The translations under genes and the position numbers were made by a program. The notes beneath the pieces were generated by a model. The model ran no database searches and was not told where the DNA came from. It saw nothing but the letters and a program-made list of their open reading frames with translations. Below are positions 1-5,276 of a stretch of 5,276 bases of DNA, piece after piece (position 1 is the stretch's first letter; every line of letters begins with the position of its first letter). Origin of the DNA: an uncultured Eubacteriales bacterium (GTDB lineage Bacteria > Bacillota_A > Clostridia > Lachnospirales > Lachnospiraceae); contig ONVT01000331.1 in the NCBI GenBank assembly GCA_900321365.1, forward strand, positions 1 through 5,276, in the 5' to 3' direction.

Positions 1-76
1 ATTCAGTAATCTCGTTTCCTTCGTCCTTCGGACTCGCCCTAAAGGACTAGCTTCGCGTCGAAACCGAGAACTGAAT
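1..76. repeat. Long imperfect inverted repeat, possibly one unit of an intergenic repeat family
   Basis: Positions 1-18 are complementary to 60-76. ATTCAGT (1-7) pairs with ACTGAAT (70-76), TCTCG (10-14) with CGAGA (65-69), and TTTC (15-18) with GAAA (60-63), leaving only small bulges at 8-9 and 64. The enclosed part holds further small stems: GTCC/GGAC at 23-26/30-33, and TTCG/CGAA at 52-55/59-62. It also holds a 7-nt near-tandem repeat (CCTTCGT, CCTTCGG) at 18-31. The right end runs into a perfect palindrome, CTGAATTCAG (71-80). ATTCAG occurs at both 1-6 and 75-80, so the element could be one ~74-bp unit of a tandem or dispersed repeat continuing off the left edge. No reading frame or U tract accompanies it, so I do not call it a gene or terminator. 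The folding is seen directly; repeat-family membership is inference. Confidence 0.55.
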
Positions 77-102
77 TCAGCTCCTTTGGATTAATCAGTC
101 AG

Positions 103-139
103 TGTGTGAAAGTATAGCATGGACACCTTCATCCGACAA
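103..139 (-). promoter_or_regulatory. Candidate leftward sigma-A promoter downstream of the flavodiiron gene
   Basis: Read on the minus strand, TTGTCG (139-134) is followed after exactly 17 bp by TATACT (116-111). The -10 is preceded by TGC, giving an extended -10. That is 4/6 to the -35 consensus and 5/6 to the -10 consensus at ideal spacing. Transcription would start near 105-103, just after the flavodiiron stop codon. It would run through an AAAGGAG motif (87-81) and the folded repeat at 76-1 and then leave the window. No start codon sits at a useful distance from that AAAGGAG, so any gene served lies off the left edge, or the product is a structured RNA. Confidence 0.45.
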
Positions 140-141
140 GT

Positions 142-2031
142 TTATTTCATCTTTTCAAAGTCGCTTGCCGGGTGCTTGCAGAGCGGGCAGATAAAGTCTT
201 CCGGAAGCTCCTCTCCCTCGTAGACATATCCGCAGATCTTGCAGACCCAGCCCGTCTGGTTCTCCGCGGCCGGCTGCGGCTTCGGCTTGATGTGCTCAAA
301 ATAATACGCGTACGTCACGCTCGGATCATCTGTAAGGACCCTGCACTCCGTCACTTCTGCGATGAACAGGGTATGGGTCTCAAATTCCTTCTCTTCTACC
401 ACCCTGCCGCTGATCAGAGCGTTCGTTCCCTTCGTCACATAGTACAGGCCGTTCGCCGAGCGCTCCGCATCCTCATATCCGGCGAACTTGTCGGTATCCT
501 TTCCGGACTGGAACCCGAAGTGCTTAAAGGTGTCGAAGACGGCATCCTGGGACAGGACCGACACGTTGAAGACTCCCGTCTTCTTAATCATGTCATGCGT
601 GTAGTTCTTCTTGTTCACAGCGATGGTGATCCGGTTCGGCTCTGCGGTAACCTGCGACGCGGTGTTGATGATGCAGCCGTTGTCCTTGTCCCCGTCCTTC
701 GCGGTGAGGACGAACAGACCGTAACTGAGCTTGAACATCGCCGTCGCATCCATGACCGGCGCATAGGATCCGGCCGTATCCGCAGTCTTGTCCGACTTCG
801 GTGCCGCCGCAACCGGGGTTACTTCTGTCTTCTTCTCGATGGTGGCGTCGATGGCATCGGCAATGGCATCCAGCTGTGAAAGCTGGTCCTCCTTCAGCGC
901 GGACTTGATCGTCAGCGTCTCGTTGAGGATCGTCATCTTTTTGCAGCCTTCCATGAGTTCTCTCATGAGCTTGCCGCTGGTCGGTGCCCAGGAGCCATTC
1001 TCAATAATCGCGACGGTACGATTCTGGATGTTGTGCGCGGCGAGGTCATACAGGAAGCTCTCCATCTGCACGAAGATCCCGGCGTTGTAGGTCGTGGACG
1101 CAAGCACAAGATGGCTGTAGCGGAATACAGCCGCGACGATCTCGCTCGCAGGCGTGACGGAGACATCAAACATATAAGTCGGAATGCCTTTCTCCCTGAG
1201 ACGGACCGCGAGGCACTCCGCCGCGTTCTCGGTATGGTGGTAAACTGACGCGTACGCGATCACGACACCGGTCTCCTCCGGCGTGTAGGTCGCCCAATGC
1301 TGGTAGATGCTCACGATGTCCGCGATGCCCTTCCTCCACACGAAGCCGTGCAGGGGGCACAGATACTGAATGTCAAGTCCTGACGCCTTCTTCAGGACCG
1401 CGCTCACCTGCGTCCCGTACTTGCCGACGATATTCGTGTAATACCTCCTGGCCTCATCCAGGTAATCATGTTCGAAATCGACCTCATCGGCAAACAGCGC
1501 CCCGTTCGTGGCACCGAAGGTGCCGAACGCATCCGCAGTGAACAGGACTTTGTTTGTCGTGTCATAGGTCATCATGACCTCCGGCCAGTGGACCATCGGG
1601 GCGTTCACAAACGTGAGGGTATGCACACCGCAGCTGAGGGTATCCCCCTCGTTCACGATCTGGCTCATGCCATCCACGTCAAAGGTGAAATACTGTTTCA
1701 TCATGACGGCAAGCTTCTGATTGCAGACTATCTTCACGTCCGGATAACGCCGCACCAGCTCTTCAAGCGTGGCGCTGTGATCCGGCTCCATATGATGGAC
1801 GACGATGTAATCCAGGTGCCTTCCGGCGAGCGCGTGCGCAACGTTCTCGAAGAATACGCCGCCGACAGCGGCGTCTACGGTATCAAACAGGACCGTCTTC
1901 TCGTCCAGCAGTAAATAGGAGTTGTAAGAAACCCCGCGCGGAACGGAATAGACACCCTCAAACATTGCCAGACGTCTGTCATTCGCACCGACCCAGATCA
2001 GGTCATCTGTTACCTTTCTGCAGCAATACAT
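142..2031 (-). CDS. Flavodiiron protein fused to flavin reductase and rubredoxin domains (O2/NO reductase)
   Basis: A 629-residue, three-part flavodiiron protein, probably a cytosolic O2-to-water (or NO) reductase that protects an anaerobe. The N-terminal metallo-beta-lactamase-like domain (about 1-250) keeps all the expected diiron ligands: H80, E82, D84, H85 (from HHMEPDH), H148, D167 and H228. A flavodoxin domain (about 255-397) follows, with FMN-loop residues YASVYHHTE (260-268) and TTYNAGIF (313-320). After an Ala/Lys/Thr/Pro linker (about 399-428) comes a flavin-reductase domain (about 430-580), as in high-molecular-weight rubredoxin (Hrb) of Moorella. The protein ends in a short rubredoxin domain with cysteines 597, 600, 615 and 618. 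Expected electron path: NAD(P)H, flavin, rubredoxin iron, FMN, diiron site (inferred). The start at 2031 is preferred over an in-frame ATG at 2070: it has a good Shine-Dalgarno, MYCCRKVTDDL looks like the usual family start, and the ligand numbering then matches Moorella FprA. The O2 versus NO preference cannot be read from sequence. Confidence 0.95.
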   Translation of the reverse strand: MYCCRKVTDDLIWVGANDRRLAMFEGVYSVPRGVSYNSYLLLDEKTVLFDTVDAAVGGVFFENVAHALAGRHLDYIVVHHMEPDHSATLEELVRRYPDVKIVCNQKLAVMMKQYFTFDVDGMSQIVNEGDTLSCGVHTLTFVNAPMVHWPEVMMTYDTTNKVLFTADAFGTFGATNGALFADEVDFEHDYLDEARRYYTNIVGKYGTQVSAVLKKASGLDIQYLCPLHGFVWRKGIADIVSIYQHWATYTPEETGVVIAYASVYHHTENAAECLAVRLREKGIPTYMFDVSVTPASEIVAAVFRYSHLVLASTTYNAGIFVQMESFLYDLAAHNIQNRTVAIIENGSWAPTSGKLMRELMEGCKKMTILNETLTIKSALKEDQLSQLDAIADAIDATIEKKTEVTPVAAAPKSDKTADTAGSYAPVMDATAMFKLSYGLFVLTAKDGDKDNGCIINTASQVTAEPNRITIAVNKKNYTHDMIKKTGVFNVSVLSQDAVFDTFKHFGFQSGKDTDKFAGYEDAERSANGLYYVTKGTNALISGRVVEEKEFETHTLFIAEVTECRVLTDDPSVTYAYYFEHIKPKPQPAAENQTGWVCKICGYVYEGEELPEDFICPLCKHPASDFEKMK

Positions 2032-2040
2032 TTTTACCGA

Positions 2041-2050
2041 TCCTTTCTCC
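2041..2050 (-). promoter_or_regulatory. Ribosome binding site that fixes the flavodiiron start at 2031
   Basis: The minus strand reads GGAGAAAGGA followed by nine bases and ATG (2031-2029). The AAAGGA core at 2046-2041 is well placed. The in-frame upstream ATG at 2070-2068 is preceded by GTAACTGA with no purine-rich core, and would lie only about 14 nt from the predicted transcription start. This decides for the shorter protein. Confidence 0.8.
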
Positions 2051-2090
2051 GGAACCAGGTCCGGTCTCATTCAGTTACAGGCGTAAAACC

Positions 2091-2119
2091 ATTATATCAT
2101 GGATGGCATGAGCAGAAAA
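2091..2119 (-). promoter_or_regulatory. Promoter of the flavodiiron gene (extended -10)
   Basis: On the minus strand a perfect TATAAT (2096-2091) is preceded by TGA (2099-2097), giving the extended -10 form TGnTATAAT. A weak -35 match, TTTTCT (2119-2114, 3/6), lies 17 bp upstream. Predicted start is near A2084, leaving a 5' leader of about 53 nt before the start codon at 2031. The promoter sits just past the dnaJ terminator, so the flavodiiron gene is its own transcription unit. A near-perfect 14-bp dyad (2089-2102) covers the -10 and could be an operator. Confidence 0.7.
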
Positions 2120-2138
2120 GACATTTATTCAAACAACT

Positions 2139-2177
2139 AAAAAGACTCCCCTGCCACAGAGTGGCGGGGGGAGTGTC
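2139..2177 (-). terminator. Intrinsic terminator of dnaJ (end of the chaperone operon)
   Basis: Directly after the dnaJ TGA the minus strand folds into a GC-rich hairpin. The loop is TCT, the inner stem is GCCAC/GTGGC, and the outer stem CCCC...CTC pairs with GGGGAG through one or two mismatches or bulges. The descending arm is followed immediately by TTTTT (2143-2139). This is a textbook Rho-independent terminator and should separate dnaJ from the flavodiiron gene. Confidence 0.88.
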
Positions 2178-3365
2178 TCATTCTCCGTCGAAGGCTTCCT
2201 TCATTTTCTCACGGAATGACTTCTTTTTCTTTTTGGATTCCTTTTTGGATTCTTCCTGCGCTTCAGCGTCAGCGTTCAGGCTGTTGCCAGTCAGCTCGTC
2301 AAACCTGCGCAGCGCTTCTTTTGCCTCCTCACTTAAACGGGTCGGGGTACGGATGGACAGAGTGACATAGTGGTCGCCCCTGATATCTTTGTTGCGCACG
2401 CTCGGCACGCCCTTCCCCTTCAGCCGGACTCTTGTTCCTGACTGAGTGCCGGGACGGATGGTATAGATGACGTCCCCGTCCACGGTACGGATTCTCATGT
2501 CGCCGCCCAGCGCTGCCTGGGCAAATGAGATCTCCACGTTCGAAAAGATGTCCATGTCCTGGCGGACAAACGCGGGATCGGAGGCGACCCGGACTTCAAC
2601 CAGAAGATCTCCCCGCGGGCCGCCGTTAAGGCCGGGCTCTCCCTTGCCGCGAATCCGGATACTCTGTCCGTCGTCGATACCGGCCGGGACCGTCACCTCG
2701 ATGGTCTTGCGGCTGGAGGTGTATCCGGTGCCGGCGCAGTTCGGGCAGCGCTGTTCGATAATCTTCCCCGTGCCGCGGCAGTCCGGGCATGGCTGTGTGC
2801 TCTGCATCATGCCGAACAGGCTCTGCTGGCGGATCGTAACCTGCCCTGAGCCCTTACACTTCGGGCAGATCTTCGGAGACGTACCGGGCCTGGCTCCGGT
2901 TCCGTGGCAGTTCGTACACTCATCCTTCAGGGTGACTTCCACGTTCCTGGTACACCCCGAGATCGCGTCCGCGAAAGAGATCGAAACGCGGGCGCGGACA
3001 TTCGCGCCCTGCATCGGCGCGTTGGGGTTGCGCTGCCGCCTTCCTCCTCCGAACAGATCGGAGAATATGTCTCCCATACCACCCATACCGCCAAAGATAT
3101 CCGAGAAATCGAATCCGCCGGCGTCAAAGCCTCCCTGCTCAAACGCAGCATGGCCAAACTGGTCGTACTGCTGGCGCTTCTGGGGATCGCTCAGAACCGC
3201 GTACGCCTCGGATGCTTCCTTGAACTTCTCCGCTGCCGCCGCGTCCCCGGGATTCATATCCGGATGGTACTTCTTGGCGAGTTTCCGGTAAGCCTTCTTC
3301 AGGGCGTCATCGTCCGCGTTTTTCTCTACGCCCAGAACCTCGTAGTAGTCTCTCTTGTCTGCCAT
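2178..3365 (-). CDS. dnaJ: Chaperone DnaJ (Hsp40), type I
   Basis: A complete 395-residue co-chaperone that binds unfolded clients and stimulates the DnaK ATPase in the cytosol. All type I parts are present in order. The J domain (about 5-71) has its HPD motif at 34-36. A Gly/Phe-rich region (about 71-108) carries the repeated DIF/DLF motifs. The zinc-finger region has four CxxCxGxG repeats: CTNCHGTG (150), CPKCKGSG (167), CPDCRGTG (193) and CPNCAGTG (207), so both zinc sites look intact. Two beta-sandwich C-terminal domains follow (to about 355). The last ~25 residues are a Lys/Glu-rich tail ([19 protein letters not shown]). The start at 3365 gives the classic [13 protein letters not shown] beginning and has a GGGAGAGG Shine-Dalgarno. 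An in-frame GTG at 3398 would add 11 residues but lies within a palindrome. dnaK is upstream after a 238-bp gap; a terminator follows the stop at once. Confidence 0.97.
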   Translation of the reverse strand: MADKRDYYEVLGVEKNADDDALKKAYRKLAKKYHPDMNPGDAAAAEKFKEASEAYAVLSDPQKRQQYDQFGHAAFEQGGFDAGGFDFSDIFGGMGGMGDIFSDLFGGGRRQRNPNAPMQGANVRARVSISFADAISGCTRNVEVTLKDECTNCHGTGARPGTSPKICPKCKGSGQVTIRQQSLFGMMQSTQPCPDCRGTGKIIEQRCPNCAGTGYTSSRKTIEVTVPAGIDDGQSIRIRGKGEPGLNGGPRGDLLVEVRVASDPAFVRQDMDIFSNVEISFAQAALGGDMRIRTVDGDVIYTIRPGTQSGTRVRLKGKGVPSVRNKDIRGDHYVTLSIRTPTRLSEEAKEALRRFDELTGNSLNADAEAQEESKKESKKKKKSFREKMKEAFDGE

Positions 3366-3368
3366 ATT

Positions 3369-3376
3369 CCTCTCCC
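3369..3376 (-). promoter_or_regulatory. dnaJ ribosome binding site
   Basis: The minus strand reads GGGAGAGG, then AAT, then ATG (3365-3363). Taking GGGAG as the core, spacing is 6 nt; taking AGAGG it is 3 nt. It supports the start at 3365 rather than the in-frame GTG at 3398. It lies only 4 nt from the foot of the palindromic hairpin at 3381-3398. Confidence 0.7.
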
Positions 3377-3380
3377 ATGC

Positions 3381-3398
3381 GTGCCGGATATCCGGCAC
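3381..3398. repeat. Perfect 18-bp palindrome just upstream of dnaJ
   Basis: GTGCCGGATATCCGGCAC is its own reverse complement with no mismatch. In RNA it would form a 7-bp GC-rich stem (GTGCCGG/CCGGCAC) closed by an ATAT loop, 4 nt before the dnaJ Shine-Dalgarno. As DNA it could be a site for a dimeric regulator. As RNA it could shield or position the dnaJ start or protect a processed 5' end. The symmetry is seen directly; the role is not known. Confidence 0.6.
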
Positions 3399-3411
3399 AG
3401 CGCAAAGAACC

Positions 3412-3466
3412 GTTCAGAAATCATTCTGCCTGCAGGGTTTCTGAACAGCTCCTGAGGAGCTGTCAG
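3412..3466 (-). promoter_or_regulatory. Two overlapping, mutually exclusive hairpins in the dnaK-dnaJ leader
   Basis: Hairpin one uses ACAGCTCC (3445-3452) and GGAGCTGT (3456-3463) around a 3-nt loop, extended by CTG (3441-3443) and CAG (3464-3466) with one bulged base. Hairpin two pairs GTTCAGAAA (3412-3420) with TTTCTGAAC (3438-3446), a perfect 9-bp stem with a 17-nt loop containing the palindrome CCTGCAGG (3429-3436). The two share 3441-3446, so one RNA cannot form both fully. In the transcript the compact hairpin (one) is made first. This resembles a two-state leader, but neither state shows a U tract, so a regulatory role is inference. Confidence 0.4.
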
Positions 3467-3509
3467 GTAATTACTTTTGCTTCCTGCTGGTAATTTCGTG
3501 ACAACTCCT

Positions 3510-3540
3510 AAAGGTCTGCGCGGGATCTCCCGCGCAGACC
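3510..3540 (-). terminator. Strong GC-rich hairpin after dnaK with weak U tract: partial terminator or attenuator
   Basis: GGTCTGCGCGGGA (3513-3525) and TCCCGCGCAGACC (3528-3540) are perfect reverse complements, giving a 12-13 bp stem with a tight loop. On the minus strand the descending arm is followed by only TTT and then AGGAG, so full termination is unlikely. It lies about 63 nt beyond the dnaK stop. It could lower readthrough into dnaJ so that DnaK is made in excess, or protect the 3' end of a processed dnaK message. The hairpin is certain; its effect is inferred. Confidence 0.5.
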
Positions 3541-3569
3541 CGTATGTTTCACTTCTCTCTGATCAGGAG

Positions 3570-3584
3570 CTTCTCCCGGAGAAG
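3570..3584 (-). repeat. Small hairpin just after the dnaK stop
   Basis: CTTCTC (3570-3575) and GAGAAG (3579-3584) are perfect reverse complements around a 3-nt CCG loop. It begins about 20 nt after the dnaK stop codon and has no U tract. It is the first of the series of hairpins filling the dnaK-dnaJ gap; I see no specific function. Confidence 0.35.
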
Positions 3585-3603
3585 TTCCCGCAATCCTGTC
3601 CTG

Positions 3604-5276
3604 TCAGACTTCCCTGTAGTCGCCGTCGACAACATCGTCATCGGCAGCACCGGATGCTCCCTGCCCGGGGCCCGGCTGCGGACCCGCCTGAGGTCCTGCC
3701 TGTCCCTGCTGGGCCTGCTGCTGGTAGAGCTTCTCGAACAGCTTCTGCGCGCTGCTCATCAGCTTTTCCCTGCCGGCCTTGAGCTCATTCACCTGATCAT
3801 CCGTCAGTTCGTCACCACACTTTGCAATCGACTCCTTGAGGGACTTCAGGTCCGCCTCAACCGCGGCCTTATCGGAAGGATCCAGGGCAGAGCCCGCCTC
3901 TTCCATCGCCTTCTCGGTCTGGAACACGATCGCGTCAGCGTCATTCTTCGTATCGATGCCTTCCTTGCGCTTCTTATCCTGCGCTTCGTACTCGGCGGCT
4001 TCCTTCACAGCCTTATCGATCTCATCGTCAGACATGTTGGAGCCGGATGTGATGGTGATATGCTGTTCCTTGCCGGTTCCAAGATCCTTCGCGGAGACAT
4101 TCACGATGCCGTTCGCGTCGATGTCAAATGTGACCTCGATCTGAGGCACGCCCCTCCTTGCCGGCGGAATCCCGTCCAGACGGAACTGGCCGAGGGTCTT
4201 GTTGTCACGGGCGAACTGCCTCTCGCCCTGCACCACATGGATGTCAACGGCGGTCTGGTTGTCAGCCGCGGTAGAGAAAATCTGGCTCTTCTTCGTCGGG
4301 ATCGTGGTGTTGCGCTCGATCAGCTTGGTCGCAACGCCGCCCAGCGTCTCGATCGACAGGGACAGCGGCGTGACATCCAGAAGAAGGATGTCGCCGGCAC
4401 CCGCGTCACCCGCGAGCTTTCCGCCCTGGATCGCGGCACCGATCGCAACACACTCATCCGGGTTCAGCGTCTTGCTCGGCTCCTTGCCGGTAAGCGCCCT
4501 GACCTTATCCTGTACGGCCGGGATACGGGTGGAGCCGCCGACCAGCAGCACCTTCCCGAGCTCGGAGGCGGTGATGCCCGCGTCGGCAAGCGCCTTGCGG
4601 ACCGGGTCAGCCGTCGCGTCAACCAGGTCACTGGTCAGCTCATCGAACTTCGCCTTCGTCAGATCCATCTCGAAATGCTTCGGGCCGGTCTCATTCGCCG
4701 TGATGAACGGCAGATTGATGTTCGTGGTGGTTGCAGAGCTCAGTTCCTTCTTCGCCTTCTCAGCCGCTTCCTTCAGTCTCTGAAGGGCGAGCTTGTCTTT
4801 CCCGAGGTCGATGCCTTCCTTGTTCTTAAAATCCTGGATCATGTAGTCCGTGACTCTCTGGTCGAAGTCATCACCACCCAGACGGTTGTTGCCGTTGGTC
4901 GCGAGAACCTCGATCACGCCGTCGCCGATCTCGATGATGGACACGTCAAATGTGCCGCCGCCGAGGTCATAAACCATGATCTTCTGCTCTTTCTCATTGT
5001 CAAGTCCGTATGCCAGCGCGGCTGCCGTCGGTTCGTTGATGATACGCTTGACATCCAGGCCGGCGATCTTGCCGGCATCCTTCGTCGCCTGCCTCTGAGC
5101 GTCATTGAAATACGCCGGGCATGTGATGACCGCTTCCGTCACCTTCTCACCCAGATAGGCTTCCGCGTCGCTCTTCATCTTCTGAAGGATCATCGCGGAG
5201 ATCTCCTGCGGCGAATACTTCTTGGAATCAATGTCAACTCTGAAATCAGAGCCCATATGTCTCTTGATGGAAGAGA
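3604..5276 (-). CDS. dnaK: Chaperone DnaK (Hsp70), N-terminus cut by the window edge
   Basis: ATP-driven cytosolic chaperone and the partner of the adjacent dnaJ. About 556 residues are visible; the frame stays open to 5276, starting within [11 protein letters not shown], so roughly 70-80 N-terminal residues lie off the window. The ATG at 5256 is internal, not the true start. Numbered from that Met: signature [13 protein letters not shown] is at 95-107, the third Hsp70 signature [15 protein letters not shown] at 236-250, and the interdomain linker LLLDVTPL at 291-298. The substrate-binding beta domain runs to about 405 and the helical lid to about 510. A Gln/Gly/Pro-rich flexible tail ends in [12 protein letters not shown]. 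The short [17 protein letters not shown] stretch lacks the extra segment of E. coli DnaK, a feature of Gram-positive proteins. ITCPAYF has Cys where Val is common. No disruption is seen. Its promoter and any HrcA/CIRCE site would lie off the right edge. Confidence 0.97.
   Translation of the reverse strand, partial: SSIKRHMGSDFRVDIDSKKYSPQEISAMILQKMKSDAEAYLGEKVTEAVITCPAYFNDAQRQATKDAGKIAGLDVKRIINEPTAAALAYGLDNEKEQKIMVYDLGGGTFDVSIIEIGDGVIEVLATNGNNRLGGDDFDQRVTDYMIQDFKNKEGIDLGKDKLALQRLKEAAEKAKKELSSATTTNINLPFITANETGPKHFEMDLTKAKFDELTSDLVDATADPVRKALADAGITASELGKVLLVGGSTRIPAVQDKVRALTGKEPSKTLNPDECVAIGAAIQGGKLAGDAGAGDILLLDVTPLSLSIETLGGVATKLIERNTTIPTKKSQIFSTAADNQTAVDIHVVQGERQFARDNKTLGQFRLDGIPPARRGVPQIEVTFDIDANGIVNVSAKDLGTGKEQHITITSGSNMSDDEIDKAVKEAAEYEAQDKKRKEGIDTKNDADAIVFQTEKAMEEAGSALDPSDKAAVEADLKSLKESIAKCGDELTDDQVNELKAGREKLMSSAQKLFEKLYQQQAQQGQAGPQAGPQPGPGQGASGAADDDVVDGDYREV

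Noticed and set aside
1..76. Intrinsic terminator of the flavodiiron gene
   Set aside because: The fold is long and bulged, and no U tract follows it within the window on the minus strand, nor beside it on the plus strand.
172..879. 235-codon plus-strand open frame antisense to the flavodiiron gene
   Set aside because: Composition is Leu/Arg/Val-rich without a domain, it lies wholly within a convincing gene, and no ribosome site or promoter is evident. Other plus-strand frames at 1468-1914 and 4199-4783 were rejected for the same reason.
2032..2070. N-terminal extension of the flavodiiron protein starting at an ATG at 2070 (MRPDLVPEKGSVK)
   Set aside because: There is no Shine-Dalgarno before 2070, the ATG directly follows an in-frame stop and lies about 14 nt from the predicted transcription start. 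The start at 2031 has a strong ribosome site and a family-like N-terminus.
2467..3291. 274-codon plus-strand open frame antisense to dnaJ
   Set aside because: It is the opposite-strand shadow of dnaJ in GC-rich DNA. The translation is Pro/Ser/Arg-rich without recognisable domains, while the dnaJ frame is fully conserved.
3366..3398. Upstream in-frame GTG start for dnaJ adding [11 protein letters not shown]
   Set aside because: The GTG lies within the perfect palindrome and has no ribosome site; [13 protein letters not shown] at 3365 is the standard DnaJ start with GGGAGAGG in front.
3476..3504. TTGTCA (3504-3499, minus strand) as the -35 of a separate dnaJ promoter
   Set aside because: It matches TTGACA at 5/6, but the position 17 bp downstream reads AGCAAA and no acceptable -10 occurs at 16-19 bp spacing.
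3366..3603. CIRCE (HrcA) operator between dnaK and dnaJ
   Set aside because: No TTAGCACTC/GAGTGCTAA arms are present. HrcA control, if any, would act at the operon promoter off the right edge.

Overview
The window holds three genes, all on the minus strand: the last ~556 codons of dnaK (entering from the right edge), a complete dnaJ, and a complete multidomain flavodiiron protein gene. The DNA is GC-rich. DnaK lacks the extra NBD segment seen in E. coli-type proteins and matches a Firmicutes-type DnaK. Its C-terminus reads [12 protein letters not shown], and DnaJ ends in a lysine-rich tail. Together with an oxygen-scavenging flavodiiron fusion, this points to a strictly anaerobic, fairly GC-rich member of the Clostridia, most likely Lachnospiraceae. 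The family-level call is inference from remembered protein similarity, not from a search.

Layout, in the direction of transcription (right to left). Positions 5276-3604 are dnaK, missing about its first 70-80 codons. Positions 3603-3366 are an unusually long (238 bp) and highly structured dnaK-dnaJ gap with several hairpins. One has a 12-13 bp GC-rich stem but only a weak U tract, two overlap so that only one can form, and one is an 18-bp perfect palindrome just upstream of the dnaJ ribosome binding site. Positions 3365-2178 are dnaJ, followed directly by a strong intrinsic terminator (2177-2139). A new promoter with an extended -10 (about 2119-2091) then drives the flavodiiron gene (2031-142). 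Beyond its stop lie a second leftward promoter candidate (139-111) and a strongly folded inverted repeat (76-1) that runs to the window edge.

Functionally, DnaK and DnaJ are partners in one protein-folding cycle: DnaJ delivers clients and stimulates the DnaK ATPase. GrpE and HrcA would be expected off the right edge. The flavodiiron protein combines an Fe-Fe/FMN O2 (or NO) reductase core with a flavin-reductase domain and a rubredoxin domain, so one polypeptide could carry electrons from a reduced carrier such as NAD(P)H to O2. It has its own promoter and is cut off from dnaJ by the terminator, so it is a neighbour in a stress-related region rather than part of the chaperone operon.

I see no mobile element gene, CRISPR array, tRNA, rRNA or toxin-antitoxin system. 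The coding content is ordinary. The points worth a second look are the domain fusion, the folded dnaK-dnaJ spacer and the repeat at the left edge.
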